Below, piece by piece: positions 24,601 through 37,275 of a stretch of 64,000 nt of DNA. Source of the stretch: Anarhynchus alexandrinus (lineage: Eukaryota > Chordata > Aves > Charadriiformes > Charadriidae). Made by a program: the position numbers and the translations under genes. The stretch lies in assembly GCA_008711295.1 (NCBI GenBank), contig VUYV01000121.1, positions 199,690-263,689 on the forward strand, in the 5' to 3' direction. The notes beneath the pieces are model-generated. The model did no database searches, was not told the DNA's origin, and saw only the letters and a program-made list of their open reading frames with translations. How positions within the stretch are numbered: the first letter of the stretch is position 1; the number at the start of each line of letters is the position of its first letter.

Positions 24601-27600
24601 TGCCCCCAAGACCTAGACCCAAGCAGGCCACGAGGGACTGGCCAGACAGCTGCAGGGAACCAGACAGGCTTTCTGTCTGGCAGACGAGAGGCAAGACAAA
24701 AAATACATTTGGCTTTTATGAACTTTTCTGGCAAAAAAACCCAGCCTATTGTTAGAAAGACTGACCTCTTCTCTGTGTTGCAGAACTTGATGTGAAACAC
24801 ACAAACTCGTGAATAGACATATGTGTAACATACGTACCCATCCCCAGAGGATAACAGTCATGAAGGACAGCACACATGTGCCACAGCTTTGCGAAAGTGT
24901 AGGAACGGGAAGAGGGGAAAAAAACCCTAATTTCCCCAATTTCCTCACAGGAGTCACTTGTTTCTTTATCTCCCCAGTGGCTAGTCAAAAACTAGACTAT
25001 GTTTTTTTTTCCCTGATGCACACAGAGATTCCCATCATGCAACACCTCCTTACCTTCATGGAAAAGGTTTTTTTCATAGGCATATCACTCAACTAGGAGA
25101 TGATGAGACACTGTGGCAACATTTTTTTTTAATCCAAATGTATCTGTAACCAAAAAATATTTTGTGTTACTGGTTTCCTCCTCATTGGCAGCAAAAAATC
25201 ACGAAGTTTCCAGAAATTGGGGGGGTGAAGGGAAATCTGCAACATTTTCTGTATGAAGAAAATCCACCTTCAAGGTACCTATAATTAAAACAACAGAACA
25301 TAATCCTCCCACATTTGTTAACCTTACAGACACACAGAACTGTACAAGATAGCACTTTTCAGAGAGCAAAAAGTTTGCTGACTCTGCATAACTCAATCAT
25401 ACACCTTCTTGAATGCTGTTTCCAGCCACCCTGTCTATTAACAAACTATTTACTACAGGCATGACTTAATTCTGCATAATACTAAGCTTGCCCAACACAT
25501 TCCATTTTAAACATGTTTTCAGCTGCTAATGGCTTTGCCAAATTTTCGTGTTCTATGCCACTGTCTGCCTCAAGTTAATTAGCTCTGTAGAATATAGAAT
25601 ATAAATATAACACACCACGCAGCCACAGAGCTTTGCCCAGATTAGAAGAAATTGTAAACGATGAATTGAAAAAATTCCAGTTATCCATGTCATGCTTTGA
25701 TGAGGGGATCTGAAATATGGCAGGTGGTAGTTTTTGTGTTAAAGATGTACTCGCTGCTGTTATTGCAAAAATCTGTACAACATCGACCGTCTTAGAAGCT
25801 TTTTTACATTTTCCCTTACCTTCACTCTCAACATGCTTATTCTTGGGAAAAGCTACTTACGGTTTAGCACCTCAAATCCCAGAAATGGGCTACTGCAACT
25901 TAGCCTGCACGCACTAATTTGGCAGGGCAGTTTTCATCTTGTGGTCTTCTGCTTAGAGTTTTGCTAGACTGGGGCAGTGGAGAGGAGGACAACAGGGAGA
26001 TCCCAGTGTCAGCGGTAACAAAATCAATGGGCGAGGGCTGATACTTGGGACACAGGGAACAGTTTGGGAAATGGAGCCTTATGACTGCCTACTTGGAAGA
26101 GAGGGAAACAGGAGAGTGGAGGAGGGGTGCAACAAGTTGTTAAGCGCCGCGCCCATCAAGAGACAGACTGGGAAAGAGATGGGAAACAGAAATGAGGAGG
26201 ATATCTGGAAGCAAATGAGCAGCAGACAAATGGAAGTAAGGAAAGAGAAGGAGCCCAGGGGAGAGACCTCTGCTGGGTAGGACTAAGAATGAAGGCCTGG
26301 GCACACTTGCAGTAAGTTTCACATGAGTCTCCTACAGCACAGAGATCCTCTAAGGAGCTGTGTGCAAGCCATGAACTGACAGAGGCAGAATTAGAAAAAA
26401 AAAAAAGGGATTGAATTGTGCACTTCAATTATCCTACAGCTATTAGTTACACAGATAACGTGGCACAGCCAAGAGTGCGGAGCGCGTGTGTGCAATGCAC
26501 ACAGCTTCTTGGTAGTAGCTGCTTCCTGGCCCTGGCGTCTGAGCTAGGGGGGCAGAAGCTTGGATTTGCCACCCAGTTCTCCCCGCATCTGACAAGACCC
26601 TCGTGTTAGATGGATTCCTGTTGAAAGCACTTGCATTTTGGAAGCTTCTATGTTGCTCAAATGCTGGAGGTGGATTATAAAGAGGGAAGGACTGCTTAGA
26701 ATGTTTTGAGGTGTGGGAAGAAGGAAGTTGCTAAGAGAAGAGACTAATTTGAGTTCCTAAATGTCTCATTACTTGCTCATGCATATTCCTAGTCCAAGGT
26801 TGAGAAAGAAATCACTGCATATCCAGCCCTGACAGCAACTTAAAACCTGGATTCTACATTATTTCTTTCCTTCTCAGTGAGGAGGCAGGAGATCATACAA
26901 GATTTTTAAGTTGGGGCTCTGTTACTTCTGCCGTGACTTGAGCTATGCACGCGCACGTTGGGAAAGATGCTCCTGCATGTGCTCACATTTTTGGTTATGG
27001 ATGCACAGGAATATGCAGGTCCTCCTTGTGTCCTTTATCCTTTCTGGACAAAAGAGCACAGCTAAAAACTGTCAGCGCCTTGAGTGCAATTTAGTACTTA
27101 GACAGCATATCTGAAAGAATATGGTAAATAGGGAAAGAGAAAAGACATTACTTGCTCCAAAGAAATAACATTCTTCATTTCTCTCCCACCTCCCCCTCAG
27201 CCATCCGCTTCATGGAGCAAGTGAGTAAAAAAATCATGATCCAGAGGGTAATGGCTGGCTAAGAGAGGCTTCTAGGTCCACTGCAGGCATGCTGTGATTC
27301 AAACCATAGCTCTTGCTCAGTGCTGACGACCAAAACCTCATCTTTGTAATCTATGTCCTGGCTGTGGAATTCTCTGCTCTAATTATTCTGCATGTGTCTC
27401 TCCTCACAGCCTGGAACAGGCTTTCTAAAGGCTGAAACCACTGGAACAGGGAAGATTTATGGAGCCAGTCAACGCTGGTTGCATTCTGCAAAACCTTGAA
27501 TAAGAACCAAAAGACTCTTCCGAATCTTAGGAGGGAAGCTTCCCTCTGCTTCAAGGATTACTCACTTCCTGGTGCACTAAAGTTGAAGGATTAAGTAACT

Positions 27601-29810
27601 TTTCCCAAATATAGAATGTATCACACCCAATCACACACACACACTGCTGCCTTCTTAAGTGAAGCATCTGAGGAGGAAAATGAGATTACAAATTTAGGAG
27701 TATAATGAGATCAAGTTAAATTCACACCATTTCCCCGCCTAGGCACAATCTATGTCATTAGGAAGGATTATTTTTTTGTTGCAATTTCTAATCTCATTAT
27801 ACCTTTTGTCAAAAGAATGATTTATCAGAATTTCTATATTTAATGCTATACATTTTGTGAAATATTGTATTATGCTCTAACACAGTACCTTCACTTGACT
27901 TTTCCAGTGTTCTGTATTTTCATTAGCTGATAACCACTCACTCATGCCATACCACCCAGCACAGCTATAAATAGAAAGACCAGCCAACCAAATCACACAA
28001 TATTGAAAAGGTCAAAGTAGTATACTACATTACTGTAATTTAGAGAATACGGTTCACAAAGTATTAAAACTTTGATGCCTTATTTACGTGACAACAAAAG
28101 TAATGAAAATAGAAGGCATTGCAAAATGATCATATTATTACCAGAAATCATTGGGAGATTGAGCGATTGCAACCCCCTCAACATTATTATCTTTCTAGCC
28201 TAATATAAATTCATGTTATTCTTTAGTTGTTGTACCTCTTACGCTAAGTTTCTGTGTCTCTCACCAGAAAGACAATGGTCTGTCCACTACTTCTTTCGAT
28301 ATTTTTTAAACACAAATATGTAAGAAGCCCTTAAGCATTTTTTGAACCACGGCCCTCTTTTAGCTAACCTGTAAAGTAATTTAGACAGAGGAAAAAAATG
28401 TGAAAATCAAGCTAAGGTTTATTATTTCTGACTCCCTTCCCCCACCGAGAGAATAAGAGAATTATGGCCTTGCTCTCAAAGTCTACAGAAAGGACCTGTT
28501 TAAGCTCAGTGGCTGTGCCACCATACCTGGTCGTGCAAAAGTACTTTTAGAGTGGCTGTGAGCACAGGCTGTTCTGCAATGCATCCACTATCCTCTTGCC
28601 CCTACAGATATCCACATCCACATGGCAAAATGTATGCGCCCTGACAACTGCACGGTTGCCCACCTCTTTCCCCACACCCCAGGATTCCCAAGAGATTGGG
28701 TACATACTGCAGAAACACCTGAAAATCGGCAGTTACCTCCCCAGGCCCAGGTTCAGTCAGTTGTCAGGTGCCTGGTGTGCTCCCTGTATCACTGATGCTG
28801 GTACCCAATGCTGTTTGATGCTGCAAAAGTCTTTGGCTAATCTGAAAGTCAGACTCTGTGCCAAGTCATCTCCAAACATGCAATTTTACCCAAAGAACGT
28901 GAAGTACAACTGTGCTCTTCAAGACTAGAAGAGCTGTCCCAGAGAATGCAGTCATGACCCACATCAGATAATACTCACGACTCTACAGGTTCACAGAGCA
29001 AAAGTGGATGTTTTTAAGATTGTCTGCAGAGGGGGGAAAAAAAAAAAATGAAAAGAAAGGAACAATGTAAAAGGGTCAAGGAGAGAGGGTATCAGCTAGG
29101 CTTTTTGAGATAGCTGTGGGAGAACTGGGCTTAATACACAGCCCATAGTGTACTCTCCAATATGCTTGAGACCCTGAACCCCTGAACAAGTTCAGGCATC
29201 CACAATCCAACAGGATGGGGAAATTGTACTGGAACCTGCCCTGCTTTCTCCCAGTACAAGCAGTAGGCTAATCTGGGGCAATCTGTGTCTGCATTAACAT
29301 TTTTTATTAGATCCTGGTGTTATGGAGTTCTGCAGCTTTGGGGAGTCAATAATAATGACATTTCAGGGGACTTAATTCATGGAACTGTAATTAACCCAAT
29401 GGTTAACTGAGAAGTAAGCTCAGCTAATGGTAAAACAACAGTAATCGGTAACCTAATTTTTATCTTACGAGCCTCATTGTCTTCCATGAGAGAATACCCA
29501 TTTCCCAATGAGTAAGGGGGATATGCCAGGATAACACTTTTTGAGGACTGTTCATGATTTCCAGTTTGAAATGCTGCTGTTGCAATAATGCACTGCAAGA
29601 TTTCCCAATGCCAGGCTGGAGCTGATCTGGCATCTCTCTCTCTCCCGCTGAGTCCCTGTTAAAAGAACAGGGAGGCTGGACTACAGCAAAGCTGCCGTGT
29701 CTGCGGGCAGTATAGCTGAACAGCCACATTCAACCAGCTGATGCTAGTTAGGTGTTTATAGGGCAAAAAGAACCTGTAGTTTCTATCCTTCACACATGAG
29801 ATTTGACGTT
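21663..29810. other. Unique non-coding DNA with a G+C-richer patch at 24.0-24.96 kb
   Basis: Mostly A+T-rich non-coding DNA. At about 24000-24960 the G+C rises and stops thin out on both strands. The longest open frame there is 196 codons on the minus strand (24210-24800), with a 116-codon plus-strand frame opposite part of it. Neither shows a domain, a signal sequence or clear exon boundaries, and frames open on both strands are typical of composition rather than coding. Short simple repeats include A12 at 26395-26406, (CA)6 at 27632-27644 and G6A12 at 29031-29048. No RNA gene was recognised. Confidence 0.45.
27965..27974. promoter_or_regulatory. MEF2-like motif (candidate)
   Basis: CTATAAATAG is an exact match to the MEF2 core pattern CTA(A/T)4TAG. 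A second exact match, CTATTTTTAG, lies at 51226-51235. A few such matches are expected by chance in 64 kb of A+T-rich DNA, so these are noted only as candidates. Confidence 0.15.
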
Positions 29811-29939
29811 TGCTTTTGGGTTTGGTTGGTTGTTGTTTTTTCACGAGGGTTAGGGGGGTGGTTTGGGGGGTTTTTTGGTGGGTTGTTTTTTGGTTTGGTG
29901 CTTTTTGTGTTTTGGTTTGTTTGGTTGGTTTTTTTTTTT
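29811..29939 (+). repeat. G/T-rich asymmetric tract with quadruplex potential
   Basis: About 130 bases are almost entirely G and T on the plus strand. G runs at 29847-29849, 29853-29858, 29865-29870 and 29880-29882 are separated by loops of 3, 6 and 9 bases, which is close to a G-quadruplex pattern. The first two runs form GGGTTAGGGGGG. Most of the tract consists of GGTTT/GTTTT units. Open frames across it (Gly/Phe/Trp/Val-rich) are artefacts of composition. Confidence 0.8.
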
Positions 29940-30200
29940 AGAAAAGCACCTGATGAGACCCTGTTTAAGGCCTTGTGTACATAAAAATAATGTCTTAGTA
30001 GAAGCGATGAAGCCTCCTCCCGTGACAGTTACACCTCCAATATGGACGCTATTATTCCAATAGCAAGGTTGTGCACACCACTAACCTGTTTACTGAGGAA
30101 GTAAATTATACTCTACCTCTGTTACACAATTTTCAGTCTAGCTACAAAACTAACTCTGACAACTGACTAAATGTCTATAGGTAAGATGAGCAAGTAATTT

Positions 30201-30321
30201 CATAGAATCATAGAATCATAGAATCATAGAATGGTTTAGGTTGGAAAGGACCTTGAAGATCATCGAGTTCCAACCCCCCTGCCATAGGCAGGGACACCTC
30301 CCACTAGACCAGGTTGCCCAA
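30201..30321 (-). mobile_element. CR1 LINE 3' end with octamer tail
   Basis: The segment starts with four perfect CATAGAAT units (30201-30232), the reverse complement of the ATTCTATG tail of CR1. It continues with GGTTTAGGTTGGAAAGGACC, a CAACCCCCCTGCC block and CCACTAGACCAGGTTGCCCA, the conserved CR1 3' untranslated end. The element is on the minus strand and severely 5'-truncated, with only about 120 bp left, as is usual for CR1. Hand alignment with the 3' end of the copy at 58404-58796 shows roughly ten substitutions and one indel over about 95 bases, so both belong to related subfamilies of similar, moderate age. Confidence 0.95.
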
Positions 30322-30341
30322 TTTGCCAGGAGGGAGACTAT

Positions 30342-30387
30342 AAAAAAAAAAAGAAACCACAAACCAAAAAAAAAACCCCAACAAAAC
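30342..30387 (+). repeat. A-rich tract next to CR1
   Basis: Runs of A (10-11 bases) are interrupted by G, C and CC groups (AAACCACAAACC, AACCCCAAC). It is one of several A/C-rich tracts in the window and begins about 20 bases beyond the truncated end of the CR1 copy. Confidence 0.8.
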
Positions 30388-30424
30388 AGGCTTCATCTTT
30401 GTCAGCAAAGGTTATCCAGGAGAG

Positions 30425-30640
30425 AGCGAGCGAGGGAGAAGTGAGGTAGCGCATCTCCCGACTGATCTGTGCCTCCCGCAGTCTCCCACCCCGAGCTGCT
30501 GCCTTGGCACCGTGCTGGCAAGGCTCGAGGCCCTCTGGCAGAGCAGGTGGCCGTGGGCGGCGTGCTCCACCGTCCTCCTACTCCCAACAGATTTGCTGGT
30601 GCTGGGGGCGTAGAAAGCGAGCTCTACCTGAACAAACTGA
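30425..30640. other. Small CpG-dense patch
   Basis: Within about 200 bases I count 14 CpG dinucleotides in sequence that is roughly 60% G+C, so CpG is close to its expected frequency. This is unlike the CpG-depleted DNA around it. A pyrimidine tract ending in CAACAG (AG at 30589-30590) precedes an open reading stretch of about 38 codons that ends at 30705. No domain is recognised and no donor site is evident. It might be a small unmethylated regulatory element, a non-coding RNA promoter, or a comparatively recent G+C-rich insertion beside the CR1 end. Confidence 0.5.
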
Positions 30641-33600
30641 ACCCCTTCACTTTTGGGATGATGGCTGGAGGGATGGAGAGAACGCCTTATGGAATTTTGA
30701 TTTGAATTTTATAACATATGGAAATTGGTCTGCGAGAAAAGTGAGAAATATTTAGAAACAGTTGGAAAGGCTGTCATTGAAATTTATCCTGGCTATGTCT
30801 AAACATGGAAAAGGACAACAGAAACCAACATTAACTTAAGAAAAATGTAAAGAGAACTGACTATGCAACAAGCAGAAGGCTTATTTCTTTTTAAGTATAA
30901 ACAATCTGGTGAGAAGGAAGAGAGGCAGAACTATAAAAATAAGCCAAGGCAAGTAAAAAATAATGAGGGGAAAAAAAATAATAATGCTCTGCATCACTTT
31001 GCAGAGATTTTTTCTTGTACAGCAGTCACCAAATATAACTTTCTTAAGAGAGAAACCAGACAAAATATTTCTGTTCCAAAATATCACAGTAGAGAATGGC
31101 ATAAAAGGAAGGTGTACTGGGGGAAAGGGACAACCTTTAGCTATGGTCAAGCTTTTTGGACACCTTTCTTGGGAGACTAATCTTTCTAGCCTCATTACAC
31201 AGTCAATGGAAAGAGACACAAGCCTCCACAGGGCAATTCAATACCCCTAAATGCAGGTGGCGTGGATGCCTTATTTACAGTAAGGATAAAGACTATAACA
31301 AATCACAAAACGTGGGTTATTTTCTTCAAGCTTTGACTGTTTGGACGCCTGGGCTGAGTTACAGATGGAACAATAATTGCTGCCTTCAGGCGAAGTTAAG
31401 GAAATGGGTGTGAGGACACAGCACCCTTGTTTGATCCTTCTCCCTTTTTTCTGTTCATTAAGTGCAGCATTGTGCATTAAAACCCTGCCTTCCCACTCAT
31501 TCTCTTTGTGGGTTTTTTTTCCCCTTCCCTCAGCTCTGTAATGTTTCTTTTGACTCCAGTTCCATGGGCAGTCACAGGCAAAGGGAGCTCCCAGGCTGCA
31601 AGCTTGCAGAAGTGCAGAGCACCCCCTGCTTGGTCCACGGATTTCTTTCCCCACTGCTGTTTTCTACTGGTGGAGAGGTCTCAGCCACAGGGAGCAACCT
31701 TTTATCCAGAACAATAACTCATTTGCACTTGCAACTGAAGTGTCCTTTGTGCAGCAAGTCTCTAATACCAAGGTAGAAATTTTGTTCCCAGAGAACTTGT
31801 AAAAAGGCCATATTACAAAGACAGTGGAAAAATTAGTGCGGAGGCAGCCTAAGAAAATATTTGAAATACCAAGATTAGCAATGACTGTAATCAAAGTTAA
31901 GGACAGAAATAGAGAATGTAATTGCTTCTAATTTGAACACCATAGCATTTACCCGTTTTTCATAGACGCCAAATAGGCAAGATTATCTAGATTTTCAAAT
32001 GAGTTTATCTATGAACAATTGGCTGAGTGGATTGACAGAAAAAAGTAATATAAGATGTTGAATGTATAGCATACTTACCATAGAAACACAATGACAGGGA
32101 ATGCTGTTATTACTGTATAAAGTTGGTTAACCTAACAGTATAAATTCAACGCAAAGCCTGAGTTACTTTTCCATAATTGTACTTTGGAGAGGCAGAGCAA
32201 CTTAAATCGCCCTATATTTCCTTTAAAAAGAAGTTCCATTTTAAAAGTATGTATGTATATAAATTCCAGAAAAATCTTAGGAAAACAGAAGAATCCTTTC
32301 TTCCCACACTATATCTGAGAACACCAATTTCTTCTCCCTTTGTTTCACTTTTCCATCTAGGACTCTGGTAGAGCTGCGGTTTGGCTTAGGAGGCCAACTC
32401 GTTGCATTTACTCATTCTAAGTCTATTTCCTAATAACTTTTCATTGTGCAACTACTTAGAAACAACTAAACAGAAAAATCACTGTGTTTATGCTCATATT
32501 CCCAGAAGTATAGAAGGAATACTTTACTCAACTTACACCGATGAATTTCAGTGGATAACTTTCAAACTCACTGGTTACTCATAATCCTTTCTAAGAGAAG
32601 ACAGGAATCACATCACATTCTGTATTTTGCCACCTGCTGCAATACAGAATTTCTGTAAATGACTGCAAGCAGTGTGCAAACCACAGCTTATTTTTGGTAG
32701 AAATTTCTCAATAAATCTTCAATATTGCTTAAAAATTTCTGCAAAAAAATGAATTAAAGAATTTGAGTTATTAACATGTTGACTTGCTGATAATATTTGG
32801 CAGGTTCTAGGGATTTCTGAAAAAAATACAAATAGGAAGAGCGGAAGTATTCATTGAATAATGCATGCTTTGTAGTGTATTACATCAATTTCGCAAATCT
32901 CCCTGACTCATAATAAAGCAAGCACACCCAGTGTTGAAGAAATGTGGTATTGCTTGGGCTTCATTGCACACGTGCTCAAGTGCCATCCTGGGTTAATCTA
33001 TTCCATAACATACAAGCAAAATGTACCTGACATAGCAGGAAGACATCAAATTTGGACTGATAATGCAGCACATTTGTATAGCAGAGTATAGACATGAGCA
33101 AAACTATGCAAGGTTAGAGCTGGCAAAGGAGAAAAAGGAGAAGATGTGGAACTGAGTTAAAATACAAGTGAAACTTCATGGCTAAGGCAAAAATACCCAA
33201 TGATTACGACTATCATTTTTCAATTTGTTCAGATAGGGGATATTTAAATAACCTCATGCTGTTTCCTACCCATCCTTCCCATCACTCCCTCCCTCCTCTT
33301 GCTAGCTTTCTTTTGTCATATCTTTTGTTTCTTAAGGTCAGTTGTGAGACATCGTCCTACATGTATGAATAAGGCCACAGTGAATACTACGCACTAAAAG
33401 ATGAAACAATAATCTGTTTTCTATAAATGTCTCGACCAACTGCCACCAGTAAGAGAAGAAAGAGTGCTCTTCTACTTTGCAAGTAAGGATTCCTGGCGAG
33501 GTGACATATTTTTCTGTTTCTTTAGGGTAAATGTACTTTTTATTTACATGAAATCCATCTGCTACAACATCCTACATGCCCAATAGGACCATACAGTTAA

Positions 33601-36600
33601 AACACATTAAAAACACATTAATGTGTCTTTCCATACTGTGATATGTTAATAGTGCAAAAAGCTATTAGGACCAGGCTGTCAGGCATACACAATAGATGAA
33701 CTGCTGGGTCAGCATGAACATACACTGCACCACGATTCATAAAAGAATACCATTAATATATAGCAATACAAGTAGACATAAAAAAAGAAGATCAACATTT
33801 AACCCTAGTTTTTAGCCCTTCCCAATTTTTTTGTCCTTTCAGCAACTGAATTCTTTGGAGCTAACAGCAAGCGAGGCTAAAAACACCACCTGTGAATTAG
33901 TGGCCCATTTTTTCAAGTGCCTCAAAGGGAGATAGAACCTTCTACAGGAGCAGACATATTCAATGCACAAGCAAAACCTGGTTTTGCCTGTAAAAATTAG
34001 GTAGTTGCCAGAGTTAGCTGTGTTCTCATTAGCACAATCATCTACTTGAGCACATATGTAGAAGGTCATAGTGCATGACTGGTGTGCATATTGAGGCTCC
34101 ACTCAAACAAATCTTCCATACGGTGAGATTTTGTGTTATTTGGCCTTTACTCCAGTAAGATTAATGTTTATGGAAGGAGAATGACACTGTCCATGTAGAA
34201 GAATGAAAAATAAAGAGCACTGTTAGGAGCTTGGCAACAATGTGTACAGATATATTTCCTTTTAATGGCATATACAATCAACACTGTTAGTCATACACAC
34301 ATATCTTAGTAGGTATGACTATAGTTTCCTCTTGACTCTGCTATCAAAGTGTTTCTTACCACATTTATACGTTCCTCAAAAATATACATAGGGAAGTGGA
34401 AGGTCTTTTTGATCAGGTGAGAGGATCCTTTGCAAGTTATCTTTGTCCTCTTGTCTAAAAGCCATGTAAAAATTGTCTCAGTATGTGCTTGAATCTTTCA
34501 TACTTGTTTTGCTGAATCCCTGTTACTTCATGTTTAACTGCACATCCTCTAGCTGTTGTCATTTACACACCCTCCAAATTGTAGGATGCTGCAGGACATA
34601 TTATGCTTGCTGACATACTTTTCGTGAAGGAAATCCTTACACTCAGCTGGCCAACATATGAAGCTACATTTGACCACAGGGCATAGAATGAGGGAAATGT
34701 CCTTATGACAAAGGAAATCAAAACATTTGCTCCACACAGTTCTGTGGAGAAAGAGAGGGACGGGGAAAGAAGCACCAAACCTCTCATCTCTATCAGAACA
34801 AAATGAAAATAAAAATAAATCCTTTCTAAAGGTCTGAGGTTAAAAAGCACTGAGTTCCAAAATCCCAGAGGCCAATGGTAGCTGAAAGCATTTGGACTGG
34901 CCCTGTCACTTCAGTACACTATTCAAATCAGCATTGCTCTCTTACCTGTTTCAGCATATAATTTCTAGCATCCAGAAGAAACCGGTGCTAACTGCAACAA
35001 TAGGATTTTGGGGATGGCAGTAACCACTGCTAACAGCTAAATGCAAATCAGAGGCAATCTTCAGAGTCTGTTTAGCACACCATTTCCACATACAGCCTGA
35101 TAAAGATGGAGAACGATTCAGTCTCTTGCAACATACTGCACAAGAACTACAGAAGTGAATTGAAGACAGTAACAGGTAAACAGATGATTCAGGAAACACT
35201 TGAATTTAGACACACGATATTGAGTTAAGAGTTCAGACCTTCTCCCTGTTCAGTTTTTGGAGCTCAGGCTCTGGTGCTGCTGCTTTGTCTTCTGCTGTGA
35301 AAGCGGAATGTCACTGAAGGCCACAGACATATCATCTGCAAAGAAAAAGTCAGAGTTTCAAATTCACACCAAGACCCACAGTCCAAAATGTTTTGTGTAT
35401 TTCAAAGTGGGCTGGGGCCCATTTACAGTGATCTTAAATAGGGCTAGAACACCTGCTGCCTTGACAGAAAACACTAACAATACATGCTACAAATATAGTA
35501 GTGGTTCACAAATAACTTAGTAATATTTAATTAAAGTATCTACATAACACAAAAGAACATCTCTGTGATATGCATTTAAGCACTTATTAAAGGATTTATC
35601 CTTTCAGAAAATACAACTGATCTATTAGCATAGCTTGTTTTATGGTTTCGTCCAGCAGTCACAATTCAGGGCATACCCAACCACCTCTTTCCAAAACATT
35701 CTACTAGGTACCTTCTTGCTAAGCTTTGTGAAAATGTGCCCAGAACTCTCCATTCACAATTTAAGACGCTTTTCTTAGGCACTGCCTTACTCTTCAATAT
35801 GTAGAATTTATGTATCCACTCATAACCATATCCTATTTTCTTACGTAGTATGTCCACTCTGAAGACCAATTCTGGCAGTTCCCCATTTGTCAAATCATCA
35901 AGATTTATACAAGGTTCCCACAGAGAACAGTAATGAATCTAGGAACAAGCGTGTGCATTTAATATTTCTCATTGTATGACAACATTTTACCAGTTCATGC
36001 TCAAAAAAATACAACAAAAGAGTCTCAAGACTATAGTCAGTAAGATGCTAATGTATTTGGGTAACAGAAATACTAATTTGATATCTTTAGAGGAGGGAAG
36101 AGAGCCTTGCACATTACACATGGTGTCACTGTATGCAATCACAGGGAATTAACAGTGGGAGAAAAGGAAGAGGCAATTATTATTTAAATAGTCTTCTCAT
36201 CTAGGCTAGAGCAAAAAGAAGATTTAAAGTAGCCACTGCAGCCATAAGAACAGGGAGAATGTATCTCTATGAACTCCCCAACCTGTGCTGTTCTGGGCAA
36301 GCTGTAGTCACAGCAAGAGATTCTGAAAGAGTGAAGGAGATTCGTTATCGTTGCATACAGCCGTAGTAACACAAAGGTGTTAAATCTCTGTGTGAAACTT
36401 TCCCATCCATCCTTGGGAACATGTTTGCATGTATAGATCTTCTCTAATCTTTAAATGTTATAATAAAGCTTGCTCTTCAGCAAGATAACAAAACAAGACA
36501 TTCACTTTTCTCAGTGCAGGACATTTAAAACCAAGGAACTGGACCATTGCATTGGTGCTTACCGTGGCAGATAGTTAACAAATGATGTTGTACTGCTCCA

Positions 36601-37180
36601 AGGAAACAGAGAAGCATCCTTGCTAATCTTCACAGAGCAATTGCAACTGGTAGGAAAGCAGCCCGTGCTGAAGAAGCATCACCCATTGATTGAGCTGTTT
36701 CAGGTTTGTGCTCACAACTGGACAGTGGTGAGAAGGTATGAAAAAATATCCAAGATGCTCCTATTTCTAGTGTTACTACTACTATTAATGTTATGTTTTA
36801 AAACTTTCCCTATTCGTACACTTTCTGTGCTTTTAACTGGCTTCTTCAACTGAGCTGCAAGACTGCTGAAAAGTCCCCCTGGCAACCCAGCCCCAACTTG
36901 TGCCTGCCATGGCTGCTCTAACTCAGTCCTCCTTTCCTACTGACTACAGAATTATTCTCCCAGCACTGCCACTCCTCGCAGATGTCTTTGTTTAACTTGA
37001 ATATTCCTTAGCATCTGCCAGCATTTTCCCCTGGCTAAATTCCTACTAAATACACTTTATTTCGCTAAGCCTCATCAGCTGTTGCTCTAAATGCAGCCCT
37101 TCAGAAGAAAAAAAAATCTCAACCTGCCTTTAATATATGTATCAATAAAAGGAGGATTAAGAATCAGCACTCCTAGACTG
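30641..37180. other. Unique non-coding DNA, no gene seen
   Basis: A+T-rich sequence with short open frames only (the longest is 127 codons on the minus strand at 31271-31654, without a domain). A T-run/C-run tract ending in CAG at about 31508-31533 resembles a 3' splice site. The segment 33599-33626 holds a tandem duplication and palindrome, listed separately. No recognisable repeat family or RNA gene. Confidence 0.5.
33599..33626. repeat. 11-bp tandem duplication ending in a palindrome
   Basis: AAAACACATTA occurs twice in tandem (33599-33609 and 33610-33620). The second copy runs into ATGTGT, forming the perfect 14-bp palindrome ACACATTAATGTGT at 33613-33626. This is a short local duplication and no function is implied. 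Confidence 0.8.
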
Positions 37181-37275
37181 TTGAACTAACTTCTTTCTGC
37201 CTCAGTTTATTCAACCATAAAATGGCTATAATATTTACTAAAATATCTCAAAGAATAGTTAAGAAGCTTAACGTT
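37181..37275 (+). mobile_element. MIR SINE fragment
   Basis: The segment contains the characteristic MIR 3' order: CTAACTTCTTTCTGCCTCAG, then TTTATTCAACCATAAAATGG, then CTATAATATTTACT, then TCAAAGAATAGTT. The matching block in MIR reads 'TTAACCTCTCTGTGCCTCAG / TTTCCTCATCTGTAAAATGG / GGATAATAATAGTACC'. The fragment is in sense orientation, lacks the tRNA-related head and is diverged, as expected for an element that pre-dates the split of birds and mammals. Confidence 0.65.

Noticed and set aside
29796..30063. Gly/Phe/Trp-rich open frames
   Set aside because: Direct products of the G/T-rich low-complexity tract.
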